From Gemmatimonadales bacterium (GTDB lineage: Bacteria; Gemmatimonadota; Gemmatimonadetes; Palauibacterales; Palauibacteraceae), in the NCBI GenBank assembly GCA_009840115.1, contig VXOJ01000007.1, positions 178,611-242,610 of the forward strand: a stretch of 64,000 nucleotides of DNA, in the 5' to 3' direction. A program made the position numbers and the translations under genes. The notes under the pieces are model-generated. The model was not told the origin of the DNA, did not search any database, and worked only from the letters and a program-made list of their open reading frames with translations. Positions 52,601 through 59,903 of the stretch are shown here, in pieces (positions within the stretch are counted from its first letter, which is position 1; the number at the start of each line of letters is the position of its first letter).

Positions 52601-52992
52601 ACGTTCTCCCCCGTCCCCACCCAGATCACGTCCGGGTTGGCGGGATCGATCGCAACGTCGCCGATCGAGTACACGGACTCGTCCTCGAAGATCGCGTCCC
52701 ACGTCACGCCCGCGTTCGTCGTCTTCCACACGCCGCCGGAACCGACCGCGATGTACCAGGTGCTGCTTCGGTGCGGGTGCACGGCGATGTCCGCGATCCG
52801 CCCGCCCATCAGCGCGGGGCCGATCTCGCGCAGCGGCAGGCCGGCCACGACCTCCGCCACAAGCGACTGATCCACCTCCTGGGCCCGAACTTCCGGCGCC
52901 CAGGAGAGTGAGGCTCCGGGAAGCCCCATCAGGACGCCTAAACCGACCACCAACCGCGCGCGCGACGCACGCCGCCTCGACGAATCCGTCAT
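49660..52992 (-). CDS. Large exported sortilin/BNR-type beta-propeller protein
   Basis: A 1110-residue exported protein with a signal peptide ending in EVRAQ. Most of the length (about 50-760) is a chain of BNR/Asp-box repeats of VPS10/sortilin type, recognised by recurring YKSTDGGDSWRLV, YRSLDKGESWERR, WASDDRGNSWTAI and VNGGENWHML motifs. After the propeller come a YVLDDYTPLREL linker and a C-terminal module (about 830-960) ending with a coiled-coil-like region (about 980-1050). Though often labelled glycosyl hydrolase, no catalytic pair can be assigned. Possible roles are binding of peptides or polysaccharides. It converges with ggt. Confidence 0.9.
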   Translation of the reverse strand: MTDSSRRRASRARLVVGLGVLMGLPGASLSWAPEVRAQEVDQSLVAEVVAGLPLREIGPALMGGRIADIAVHPHRSSTWYIAVGSGGVWKTTNAGVTWDAIFEDESVYSIGDVAIDPANPDVIWVGTGENVSGRHVGWGDGVYRSRNGGETWENVGLRDSEHIGKILIDPRDSDVILVAAEGSLWAPGGDRGVYKSTDGGDSWRLVLEIDENTGVTDIEFAPGNPDMVYAAAYERRRKIWGHLAGGPNSGIYKSTDGGENWRRITAGLPSGDVGKIGLAVTPANPEVAYATMEANDEERGFYRSLDKGESWERRNSYISGGTGPHYYQEIEASPHDADVVYQMDVFIQVTRDGGATFGNLETARDKHSDNHALWIDPEDPLHLIVGTDAGLYESFDDGRTFRHFPNMPISQFYKLTLDNAEPFYNVLGGAQDLGTLWGPARTTNIEGVRNRDWYVPMGADGYAVQIDPRDPDILYLQTQQGNLYRYDRGSEEALDIQAQPAPGDPPERWNWDAPVLISPHNPDRIYHGSQRVWASDDRGNSWTAISGDLTTDVNRYELEFMGRVWSVDDLIDNGAMSKYATLTGISESPVTAGVIYTGSDDGLIHATEDGGANWRLAGALPGVPERTFINDVEASQFDAATVFAVADNHKEGDFRPLVFESNDGGRTWRSISGDLPNGTILWAIEQDHLNPNLLFLGAEFGMYASVNGGENWHMLPGPTIPHRDLEVQRRDNDVVGSTFGRGFYVLDDYTPLRELAGGENTAMAAADGGALFPVRDAWWYIPSVPMQARGKPTLGSDDYTAPNPDFGAVISYYLPETPTTMAEARRAAEGDVRAAGGDVSFPGYDVLNEEATESGPRALVAIADGDGRTVRWVTGPADRGLHRVSWDLRSPAPDPIDLTVPGFTPPWVGPPQGPLVAPGEYSAQLVVVTAEGAREVGQAQTFEVKALPTAEPGTDFGAVVAFQNEASELRRRIASAGEEVGRARDRLRHMRAALLEAPDAPLELFGDLDALGAGLQDFSIRLFGDPARQRLNESTVPSISNRVGRVIGGHWDTRQTPTATHRRNLEIAETDFGAWMSEFRNFMDGAFANAEIALEAAGAPWTPGRRLPGS

Positions 52993-53017
52993 CTCGCTGC
53001 TCTCCTTGTTGTCACGG

Positions 53018-53413
53018 CTACCGGGGCGACCGGGAACGCCAGGCCGCGGCCAGCGCCCGGTCGAACGTCATGAGGTCGTCGGGCCCGCGCCGGATGCAGC
53101 ACGCGAGGTGGACAAGATCGCGGGCCTCGAGTTCCGGATGTCGGACTACCATATCACAGGCCATTTGCACGTCCTCACGGTGGACGGACCAGACCTCGAT
53201 CACGGTGGCTTCAACAAGATCGAACGCCGGGCGCAGTCGGTACTGCTGGTCCCTGCTGACGTAGACGTGCAGGAGTTCCTGAAGAATCTCGGAAGACGTC
53301 ACGAGTGGGGTATTCCGCTCCCTCGACCGCTCGAAGAAGGCTCGGGCCTCCTCTCGGCGGGGATCTTCGGGACCGACGAAGTACATGAAGACGTTGGCGT
53401 CGACGAAGATCAA
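53018..53413 (-). CDS. vapC: VapC-like PIN-domain toxin
   Basis: A 131-residue PIN-domain ribonuclease. The acidic active-site residues are in FVDANVFMYF, SSEILQELLH, LEARDLVHLACC and DDLMTFDRAL, the four positions expected for PIN toxins. It starts at a TTG at 53413 that overlaps the stop of the antitoxin gene (TTGA), so it is translationally coupled. VapC toxins cleave tRNA or rRNA. A short 5' copy of this gene exists 360 bases upstream. Alternative upstream starts fall inside the antitoxin coding sequence and are rejected. Confidence 0.88.
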   Translation of the reverse strand: MIFVDANVFMYFVGPEDPRREEARAFFERSRERNTPLVTSSEILQELLHVYVSRDQQYRLRPAFDLVEATVIEVWSVHREDVQMACDMVVRHPELEARDLVHLACCIRRGPDDLMTFDRALAAAWRSRSPR

Positions 53414-53690
53414 AGGAGGCCCAGCTTTCTCGCGGAACTGAGCTTCCCTTCGCCGATCAGGCGCTTTGTCTCCTCCCAGTCCGGTTCCCTGGCCCCGGGC
53501 GGATGCATCGCGTCGCACTTGGCGGCGAACGCCTTGAGTTCTTCTACGGTGAACAGGCGCGGACGGGCGGCCTCCAGTTTCTCATCGGCCGCCTCGCGCA
53601 GCCATTGACCGAGCGACTTTCCCTCACGCTCCGCCTCCGCCTGGTAGCGGATCTTGGCGGTCTCCTTAACGACGAAGTGAATGCGTGACA
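53375..53690 (-). repeat. Downstream copy of a tandem duplication (vapB1 with 5' vapC)
   Basis: This stretch repeats at 53735-54050 with a constant offset of 360 bases and roughly four of five bases identical. The border inside vapC is sharp: the first 39 bases of the toxin gene are identical and similarity then stops. This copy keeps the complete toxin gene behind it. Confidence 0.88.
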
Positions 53691-53691
53691 C
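53410..53691 (-). CDS. vapB: VapB-type antitoxin, copy paired with the intact toxin
   Basis: A 93-residue antitoxin with a GTG start preceded by GGAAGGAAACG. The N-terminal half (SRIHFVVKETAKIRYQAEAE, then GKSLGQWLREAADEKLE) fits a ribbon-helix-helix DNA-binding dimer; the C-terminal part with HPPGAREPDWEETKRLI and ARKLGLL should bind the toxin. Its stop overlaps the toxin start. It is a paralogue of the gene at 53770-54051. It has no operator-like sequence of its own and is presumably cotranscribed from the upstream copy's promoter. Confidence 0.85.
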   Translation of the reverse strand: MSRIHFVVKETAKIRYQAEAEREGKSLGQWLREAADEKLEAARPRLFTVEELKAFAAKCDAMHPPGAREPDWEETKRLIGEGKLSSARKLGLL

Positions 53692-53773
53692 GATCGTTTC
53701 CTTCCCCCGGCCTCACACCGGTTGTCGGATCGAAGACGAAGTACATGAAGACGTTGGCGTCGACGAAGATCAA
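53666..53773 (-). pseudogene. Truncated vapC stub left by the antitoxin duplication
   Basis: A TTG overlapping the stop of vapB2 opens a 35-codon frame whose first 13 residues (IFVDANVFMYFV) equal the toxin start and include its first catalytic Asp. The sequence then diverges completely (FDPTTGVRPGEG) and ends within the start of vapB1. It cannot fold as a PIN domain and looks like the breakpoint remnant of the duplication. Confidence 0.75.
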
Positions 53774-54050
53774 AGGAGGCCCTGCTTTCTCGCGGAACTG
53801 AGCTTTCCTTCCTCGATCAGGCGCTTCGCCTCCTCCCAGTCCGGCTCCCGGGCGCCGGGCGGATGGCGCGCGTCGCACGCGGCGTTGAACTCACGCAGTT
53901 CCTCCAGAGTGAACTTGCGCGGACGGGTGGCGGCCAGCCTCTCGTCAGCGGCTTCACGCAGCCATTGCCCGAGAGACTTCCCCTCGCGGTCCGCCTGGGC
54001 CTGGTAGCGGAGCCTGGCGCTTTCCTTAACGACGAAGTGAATCCTCGACA
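53735..54050 (-). repeat. Upstream copy of the tandem duplication (vapB2 with vapC stub)
   Basis: Partner of the repeat at 53375-53690. It carries the whole second antitoxin gene plus 39 bases of toxin sequence. The antitoxin parts have diverged more than the toxin border, so the border may be newer (gene conversion) or under stronger constraint. Confidence 0.88.
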
Positions 54051-54051
54051 T
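53770..54051 (-). CDS. vapB: VapB-type antitoxin, duplicated copy without full toxin
   Basis: A 93-residue paralogue of the antitoxin downstream: SRIHFVVKESARLRYQAQAD, GKSLGQWLREAADERLA and HPPGAREPDWEEAKRLI align without gaps. The ATG at 54051 has GAGAGG just upstream. Only a stub of a toxin gene follows it, so it may act as an extra antitoxin or as the autoregulatory DNA-binding protein for the whole unit. Three GTGCATG-like elements upstream could be its operator. Confidence 0.83.
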   Translation of the reverse strand: MSRIHFVVKESARLRYQAQADREGKSLGQWLREAADERLAATRPRKFTLEELREFNAACDARHPPGAREPDWEEAKRLIEEGKLSSARKQGLL

Positions 54052-54065
54052 TGTCCTCTCTAGGG

Positions 54066-54105
54066 TGTGCATGATTTTGACACATGCGCAATATGATGGT
54101 GCATG
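54066..54105. promoter_or_regulatory. Candidate VapB operator with three GTGCATG-type half-sites
   Basis: GTGCATG occurs at 54067-54073 and 54099-54105, and an inverted related CATGCGC at 54083-54089, giving an inverted-pair-plus-one arrangement upstream of the first antitoxin gene. The stretch is AT-richer than its surroundings, as promoters here tend to be. Ribbon-helix-helix antitoxins normally bind such sites to repress their own operon. Confidence 0.5.
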
Positions 54106-54114
54106 TCGGTCGAG

Positions 54115-55719
54115 TCAACGTCCGAGGGGTGGGGCGGTGGGGGGTGGGCGGCGGTGATTCGTCGCCTGCTCGTAGGCGTAGCCGAAGCCGAGGAGCATCG
54201 CCTCCGTGAAGGGGCGGCCCAGGAACTCGAGACCCACCGGGAGGCCGTCGTCCGTGAAGCCCGCGGGCACCGTGAGCGCCGGGAAGCCCGTCAGCGGGCT
54301 CAGCGAGCGGTTGTCGCCGAGGGCGTAGCGGTCGTTCGGGGCGGGGTTCGTCTCCACGTCGTCGGCGATCGGGGCCGGCGGGTGGTCGAAGGTGGCGTAG
54401 ACGAAGGCGTCGAGGTCGTGTTCGGCCATCGTCGCGATGACGTCCGTCCGGACCTGCTCGCGGTCGAGCAGGTATTCGAGGTAGCCGGGGTCGCGGGTCG
54501 TCTTCCCGAGGAGATCGGCCATGCCGGCGGCCCGCCACGGGTTGACGCGGCCGCTCAGCAGGATGGACGCGAGCGTGCGGTACGGCGGGTCGCGGAGTTC
54601 GGCGAGATAGGCGTCGGTGACCTCCTCGGTCTCGTAGGAGTTGGCGCCGAAGATGGTGCTCACCCGCTCGATCCCGGGGATGGTAACGTCGAATACCTCG
54701 GCCCCGAGGTCGCGGAGAGCGCCGATCGCCGCCTCCATGCGGGCGCGCACCTGCTGGAATCCGTCCGACGTCGTGTCCACGGAGCGGTCCATCGGCTCGC
54801 GGATCACGCCGATCCGGGCGCCCGCCAGCGCCCCCGAGTCGAGTCCGGCCGCGTAGGAGTCGGGAACCTGACCCACGGAGTACGCCGTCACTGGGTCGTT
54901 GGGGTCGTAGCCGGCAATGACATCGAGGAGGATGGCCGCGTCCATCACGGTGCGGGTCATCGGACCCATCGTGTCGGTGGTGGGGTTGGCGGGCATCATC
55001 CCGAACCGGCTCACGAGGGGAAGCGTGGGACGGAGGCCGACGAGCGAGGCGACGGCCGCCGGGCCCCGGATGGAACCGCCCGTGTCCTCGCCGATGCCGA
55101 TCAGGCCGAGATTCGCCGCCACGCCGGATCCCGTGCCGCCGGAGGAGCCGCTCGGGTTCCGCCCCGGGTCGTACGCGTTGCGGATGATCCCGAACCCGGA
55201 CCCCACGTACCGCGAGGCGAACTCGCCCATGTTCGTCTTCGCGATGATGAGGGCGCCCGCCTCCTTCATCCGCGTCACGATGGTGCCGTCGCGCTCCGAC
55301 ATGTAACCGGCGAAGAGCGCCGACCCGTAGGTCGTCGGCATGTCGCTTGTCTCGACCTGGTCCTTGAGGAGGACGGGGATGCAGTGCAGCCGTCCGGTGA
55401 GGCCGCCGGAGGCGAAGGCGGCGTCGAGGGCTCGGGCCTCCTCGAGGGCCCGCGGGTTGACGACGGCGATCGAGTTGAGCCGCGGCCCCTGCTGGTCGTA
55501 CGCGTCGATGCGCGCCAGGTAGCTCTCGACCAGACCCTCGCAGGTGAGGTCGCCCGACTCGAAGGCGGCGTGGACGTCCGCGACCGTCGTCTCCTCGACC
55601 GCGAATGACTGCGCCGCGAGCGGGACTCCGCCCGCGACGAGCGCGATGATCAGGATGAGCGACGGCAACGCCGAGCCGTCGAAGAAATCGCGCAGGCTCA
55701 CTTTTGCACGGGTCTTCAT
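54115..55719 (-). CDS. Exported amidase, amidase-signature family
   Basis: A 534-residue amidase with an N-terminal hydrophobic signal (about 17-38, ending in PLAAQ). The Ser-cisSer-Lys triad is complete: Lys in PVLLKDQVETSD (about 106), Ser in NPSGSSGGTGSGVAA and the nucleophile in GEDTGGSIRGPAA. Substrate classes of this family range from aliphatic and aryl amides to peptide amides. The ATG at 55719 overlaps the stop of the Fic gene (ATGA), an odd pairing for functionally unrelated genes. A region after residue 330 has the family's C-terminal DRYALGDNRSLSPLTGFPALTVP segment (split across the text). Confidence 0.92.
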   Translation of the reverse strand: MKTRAKVSLRDFFDGSALPSLILIIALVAGGVPLAAQSFAVEETTVADVHAAFESGDLTCEGLVESYLARIDAYDQQGPRLNSIAVVNPRALEEARALDAAFASGGLTGRLHCIPVLLKDQVETSDMPTTYGSALFAGYMSERDGTIVTRMKEAGALIIAKTNMGEFASRYVGSGFGIIRNAYDPGRNPSGSSGGTGSGVAANLGLIGIGEDTGGSIRGPAAVASLVGLRPTLPLVSRFGMMPANPTTDTMGPMTRTVMDAAILLDVIAGYDPNDPVTAYSVGQVPDSYAAGLDSGALAGARIGVIREPMDRSVDTTSDGFQQVRARMEAAIGALRDLGAEVFDVTIPGIERVSTIFGANSYETEEVTDAYLAELRDPPYRTLASILLSGRVNPWRAAGMADLLGKTTRDPGYLEYLLDREQVRTDVIATMAEHDLDAFVYATFDHPPAPIADDVETNPAPNDRYALGDNRSLSPLTGFPALTVPAGFTDDGLPVGLEFLGRPFTEAMLLGFGYAYEQATNHRRPPPTAPPLGR

Positions 55720-56873
55720 GGTTCCGTCCCCTCGTTGAGAATGGCCAGATACGGCTCGTAGGCGAAGACACGGTCGCGTGCCTTGCCCGTAATCTCCCGG
55801 ACGACCCCGAACCGCTCCAGTGCCTTCACCGCGGATGACACGGTCGGGAAGGACAACTCGGTTTGCCGGACGAGGCCGGGGAGGTCTCGGATCGGACGGT
55901 CCCGGAACGCCTGGTGAATACGCAATCTCGAACCCGCCGCCCGCCCGGAACGCTCGACCCGCGCGCGGTCTTCCTCGAACCGCTCCTGCATGCGCTGCGC
56001 CTTGGCGACGGCGTCGGTCGCGGTCTCCGCCACACCGTCGAGGAAGAACGTGAGCCACCGCTCCCAATCGCCGGTCCGCCGGACCTCATCGAGGAGGGCG
56101 TAGTACGTATCGCGATGTTGCTTCAGATAGAGGCTCGGGTACAGCAGCGGCTCTCGCAGTACGCCATCGTGGCAGAGCAGGAGGGTGATCAGAAGTCGGC
56201 CCACGCGCCCGTTCCCATCGAGGAAGGGATGAATCGTCTCGAACTGAACGTGGGCCAGACCGGACCTGAGGATCGGGGACAGGCCCGCAGCGGGAAAGTG
56301 CAGGAAACGTTCCAGCCGCGACATGCATTCTTCGACCGCATGCGCGGGGGGCGGGACGAAACTCGCGTTTCCGGGCCGGGTGCCGCCGATCCAGTTCTGG
56401 GAGCGCCTGAACTCCCCCGGAGCCTGTTTGTTGCCTCTTCCGCTACGGAGCAGAGTGGCGTGAATTTCGCGAATGAGACGGTTGGAGAACGGGAACCCCT
56501 CCCGCATCCGCCGCAGCCCGTGTTCCAGGGCGGCCACATAGTTGGACACCTCTGTGATCTCGTCGAACGGAGCACCTGTTTTCGGTTCGAGTTCGAAGAG
56601 AAACAGATCCGAGAGCGAGGACTGGGTGCCCTCGATCTGGGAAGAGAGGACCGCTTCCTTGCGGACGTAGCTGAACAGGAAAATGTGGGGATCGGAAAGG
56701 AGGGAGGCGAAGCTGTCCAAACTGCCGAGGGCCAGCGACGCCTTCTCCAGCGGGTCCAGCAGGGTCTTCAGGTCCAGGTCCGGCTGCGGCGGAAGGGGCG
56801 CGGGGACGAACGCCCGGACCGTCTCGCCGCCTGCCGCGCTTGTCTCGTAGCGACCGGTCACACCGCGGATCAT
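55716..56873 (-). CDS. Fic-family protein AMP-transferase, class II, with C-terminal winged helix
   Basis: A 385-residue Fic protein. The catalytic motif HPFLDGNGRVGR (His about 213) is complete. The N-terminal autoinhibitory motif SSQIEG (about 75-80, pattern S/T-xxx-E-G) marks class II, in which the Glu blocks ATP binding until released. A C-terminal winged-helix segment (SFPTVSSAVKALERFGVVREI, about 340-365) may bind DNA or a partner. Fic enzymes add AMP to target proteins such as gyrase. Placed between a VapBC locus and an M20 gene, it may be part of a stress or toxin region. Targets unknown. Confidence 0.92.
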   Translation of the reverse strand: MIRGVTGRYETSAAGGETVRAFVPAPLPPQPDLDLKTLLDPLEKASLALGSLDSFASLLSDPHIFLFSYVRKEAVLSSQIEGTQSSLSDLFLFELEPKTGAPFDEITEVSNYVAALEHGLRRMREGFPFSNRLIREIHATLLRSGRGNKQAPGEFRRSQNWIGGTRPGNASFVPPPAHAVEECMSRLERFLHFPAAGLSPILRSGLAHVQFETIHPFLDGNGRVGRLLITLLLCHDGVLREPLLYPSLYLKQHRDTYYALLDEVRRTGDWERWLTFFLDGVAETATDAVAKAQRMQERFEEDRARVERSGRAAGSRLRIHQAFRDRPIRDLPGLVRQTELSFPTVSSAVKALERFGVVREITGKARDRVFAYEPYLAILNEGTEP

Positions 56874-56902
56874 GGGGACAGCGCCTGGTTAAGTGATTTG
56901 AA

Positions 56903-56936
56903 TAGCGTGCGCCGCTAATAAAAAAACATGCCCCAA
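56903..56936. promoter_or_regulatory. AT-rich upstream element of the fic gene
   Basis: The gap 56874-57021 contains a conspicuous A-run (T-run on the minus strand) at about 56918-56927 followed by the inverted repeat TAGCG-TGCGC-CGCTA (56903-56917), 30 bases before the fic start. This is compatible with a promoter and autoregulatory operator. The T-run might also finish the transcript of the upstream M20 gene. The rest of the gap shows nothing. Confidence 0.4.
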
Positions 56937-57021
56937 CCTTTAATTGTGCGAGTCTGAGTGCAAGGCATGAGCGGATGGCCCACGCCCCCGAGACACGGTC
57001 GGCGGCGCCATGGACTCGGGT

Positions 57022-58299
57022 TCAGCCCCGGATGCGGCAGAAGCGGATGGCGGTGATGGCGAGGATGCGGGCGAGTTCGACGAGGTCGGCGGCGCGGATG
57101 CTCTCGTCGGGGCGGTGGGCCTCGCGGACGTCGCCGGGGCCGAAGAGCACGGTGGGCACGTGGCCGTGGTTGACGAGGAGCCGCATGTCCGCGCCGTAGC
57201 GCACGCCCCCGACGCGGGGTTCCGTGCCGCCGAGTGACCGCACGGCGCCGGCCAGGGTGCCGACCACGGGGTCGCTCGTGTCCGTGCGGGCGGGGGCGAA
57301 CTGCGCCCCGACCCACTCGACGGTGGGCGGGTGGTCGCGCAGCCAGGGGTCACCGCCTGTGGCCTCGGCCACGGCGTCTTCCAGCGCGCGTTGCGCCCCG
57401 GCGAGGTCTTCTCCGGGCGCGACGCCGTAGCGGCCCTCAATGACGAGGCTCTCGGCCACGGTCGAGGGCCAGATCCCCGCCCGGAGCCGTCCCATGGTCA
57501 GGGCGTACGGAAGCGCTTCCCCGCGGAAGAGCGGGTCGGCCACGTCGCGGTTCCGGTCCGCCTCGAGGGCCCGGAGTCGCTGGAAGATGGGGATGAACTT
57601 CTCGACCGGGTCCACGCCCTCTTCCCGCATCGCCCCGTGCGCGGCGAGGCCGGGAACCGTGAGCCGGAAGCTGAGCGCGCCGGCCTGCGCGGGCGCGATG
57701 ACGAACTCCGTCGGCTCGACGACGATCGCGCCGTCCCCCGTGTGGCCGCGCTCGATCGTGGCCAGCGTCCCCGAGCCGCCGTCCTCCTCGCCGATGACGC
57801 TCTGGATCCGGAGCGCGCCGTCCAGTTCGATCCCCGCGTCGCGCAGCGCCCGCGCAGCCGCCAGCGCGCCGCACACCTGCCCCTTCATGTCCACGACCCC
57901 GCGCCCGAACAGGCGCCCGTCGCGCTTCGTGAGTTCGAAGGGCGGGTGCGTCCAGCGCTCGACCTCGCCGGCGGGGACGACATCGACGTGCCCGTTGAGG
58001 ATCAGCGTGCGGCCCTCGCCGCGTCCCATGCTGCCGACGACTCCGAGACCTTCGTGACGCTCCACGTCGGCGGTGTAGGCTGGGTGTCGGCGCAGCCGCT
58101 CGAAGTCGATCTCCCACACGTCCGTCTCGAGACCGATGGCTCGCATCTCGGCGGCGACCCGCTCCTGGGCAGGCGTCTCGCGGTTCGCGACGCTCTCGAT
58201 CGCGATCAAGTCGGCCAGAAGCGCGAAGAGCCGGTCCGCGTCCACCGCCTCCGCGGCGCGGCGTTCCTCGCGCTTCAGCACGGCATTGTCTTCCGGCAT
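57022..58299 (-). CDS. M20-family metallo-deacylase/peptidase (ArgE/DapE type)
   Basis: A 425-residue di-zinc amidohydrolase. Zinc ligands and catalytic residues: NGHVDVVPAG, GRGVVDMKGQ, GEEDGGSGT and, in the dimerisation-flanking part, AHGAMREEGVDP. This branch includes acetylornithine deacetylase, succinyl-diaminopimelate desuccinylase and formylglutamate or acyl-amino-acid hydrolases. GGGAGACG precedes the ATG at 58299; an in-frame start 13 codons upstream is less likely. No Arg or lysine pathway gene is adjacent, so a scavenging role for N-acyl amino acids is plausible. Confidence 0.9.
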   Translation of the reverse strand: MPEDNAVLKREERRAAEAVDADRLFALLADLIAIESVANRETPAQERVAAEMRAIGLETDVWEIDFERLRRHPAYTADVERHEGLGVVGSMGRGEGRTLILNGHVDVVPAGEVERWTHPPFELTKRDGRLFGRGVVDMKGQVCGALAAARALRDAGIELDGALRIQSVIGEEDGGSGTLATIERGHTGDGAIVVEPTEFVIAPAQAGALSFRLTVPGLAAHGAMREEGVDPVEKFIPIFQRLRALEADRNRDVADPLFRGEALPYALTMGRLRAGIWPSTVAESLVIEGRYGVAPGEDLAGAQRALEDAVAEATGGDPWLRDHPPTVEWVGAQFAPARTDTSDPVVGTLAGAVRSLGGTEPRVGGVRYGADMRLLVNHGHVPTVLFGPGDVREAHRPDESIRAADLVELARILAITAIRFCRIRG

Positions 58300-58450
58300 C
58301 GTCTCCCTCTCGCCTGCGTGGATCGCGGAGTATGTCACCGATCCGGCCCTGCGGGCGACCCGGCCCGGGTGGTCTCGTCCCCGCGTTCCGCAACGGCTAC
58401 CGTACCGGCTGGAGCGGGACCCAGCTCAAACGAACCACGGAGTATGATCG

Positions 58451-59899
58451 ATGCGCGTCCGGACACGACATTCGTTCACGAGACTTGCCGCGACGACGTT
58501 GGCCATCGGGATTCTGGCCGCCGTCCCGCTCGCGGCGCAGTCCGTCACGCCCGAGGGGGACCCGGGCCTCGGCCGTCTTCTGGCGGAGATCGAGCGCCTG
58601 GCGCCCAGCAGCGGCGGCACGGTAGGCGTGGGCGCCGTTCACATCGAGACGGGGCGCGCCGTGTGGTTCAACGAGGACGAGCGCTTCCCCATGGCCTCGA
58701 CCTACAAGGTCCCGATCGCGGTGCAGCTCCTGTCCCGGGTCGACCGCGGCGAGATCTCGCTCGCGGACATGGTCGAACTCGAACCCGCGGACATCCATCC
58801 CGGCAGCGGCACGATCTCGAACCTGTTCGACGACCCCGGAGTGGCGCTCTCCCTCCGGAACCTGCTCGAACTGATGCTCCTCATCTCCGACAACAGCGCG
58901 ACGGACCTCACGCTCACCGCGGCCGGCGGACCCGACGCGGTGAACGCGCGCATGGCGGAACTTCAGGTCGACGGCCTGAGCGTGGACCGTCCGACGTCGT
59001 CGCTGATCGGCGACTATTCCGGCGTCGCGACCCCCGCGGACGGCCGCATCTCGATGGCGGAGTTCAGGGAACGGGCGGCCGACGTGACGGCAGCCGAGCG
59101 CGGGGCGGCGCGGGAGGCCTTCTCGACCGATGCGCGCGACACGTCGACGCCGCGCGCGATGGCGCACCTGCTCGCCATGACCTGGGCGGGGAAGGCGCTG
59201 GGCTCAAAGAACACGGAGGTCTTCAAGGACGTCATGCTGCGCGTCCAGACCGGCACCGGCCGCATCAAGGGCGTACTGCCGCCCGGCACCCCGGTCGGCC
59301 ACAAGACGGGAACGATCGGCGGGACGACCAACGACGTCGGGTACATCTACCTTCCGGACGGGGCCGGGCACGTGATCACGGTGGTGTTCGTGAAGGACTC
59401 CGGCCGGCCGGTCCCGGCGCGCGAGGCGACGATCGCCCAGATCTCCCGCGCGATCTACGACTACTTCCTGTTCAACCCGGGCACCCCGGCGGACCAGGCC
59501 GCCGACCGTGCCAACCCCCGCTACGGCGTGTGGAAGCTGCGCTCCGACGCGCCGCCCCCGGCCCTCAATGTCATGACCTATGAACCCTGGGGGGACGGCG
59601 GGATGAAGATCACCGTCGAGTCCACCAACGCCCGCGGCGGCGAGGCGAAGTGGAGTTACGACACGATGTTCGACGGCGAATTCCGGCCCGTGACCGGGCG
59701 GGACGGGGTCGAGACGGCGGTGGAGGTCGTGGACCGCTATACGAACCGGATCACGAGCCGGCGGGACGGCCGCGTCACGCAGGTCATCATCAACGTCCTG
59801 TCCGAGGACGGAAACCGGATCGACAACGAGTACCGGAGCACGGACGCGGACGGGAGCGAGCGCGTCTCGCACGCGGTGTACGAACGCATCGGCGGGTGA
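58451..59899 (+). CDS. Class A beta-lactamase-like serine hydrolase with C-terminal lipocalin-like domain
   Basis: A 482-residue exported protein (signal peptide ending in PLAAQ). The N-terminal domain (about 35-340) has class A landmarks: STYK (Ser about 83), ISDNSATD and GHKTGTIGGT. The omega-loop glutamate that normally activates water for deacylation (ExxLN, position 166) is not evident; the corresponding stretch reads DRPTSSLIGDYSG. A C-terminal domain (about 355-482, YEPWGDGGMKITVES, NEYRSTDADGSERV) of the kind found alone in Acidobacteria and Gemmatimonadota exported proteins follows. It is probably a peptidase or penicillin-binding-like protein rather than an efficient beta-lactamase. 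Confidence 0.85.
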   Translation: MRVRTRHSFTRLAATTLAIGILAAVPLAAQSVTPEGDPGLGRLLAEIERLAPSSGGTVGVGAVHIETGRAVWFNEDERFPMASTYKVPIAVQLLSRVDRGEISLADMVELEPADIHPGSGTISNLFDDPGVALSLRNLLELMLLISDNSATDLTLTAAGGPDAVNARMAELQVDGLSVDRPTSSLIGDYSGVATPADGRISMAEFRERAADVTAAERGAAREAFSTDARDTSTPRAMAHLLAMTWAGKALGSKNTEVFKDVMLRVQTGTGRIKGVLPPGTPVGHKTGTIGGTTNDVGYIYLPDGAGHVITVVFVKDSGRPVPAREATIAQISRAIYDYFLFNPGTPADQAADRANPRYGVWKLRSDAPPPALNVMTYEPWGDGGMKITVESTNARGGEAKWSYDTMFDGEFRPVTGRDGVETAVEVVDRYTNRITSRRDGRVTQVIINVLSEDGNRIDNEYRSTDADGSERVSHAVYERIGG

Positions 59900-59903
59900 G
59901 ACG

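Noticed and set aside
49810..52911. A 1033-codon open frame on the plus strand opposite the sortilin-like gene
   Set aside because: It is rich in Arg, Val, Asp and His with no domain signature and mirrors codon third positions of the real minus-strand gene. Long shadow frames are expected at this GC content.
53000..57000. A mobile element or genomic island
   Set aside because: Although toxin-antitoxin and Fic genes cluster here, I find no integrase, transposase, tRNA target or flanking direct repeats other than the local antitoxin duplication.
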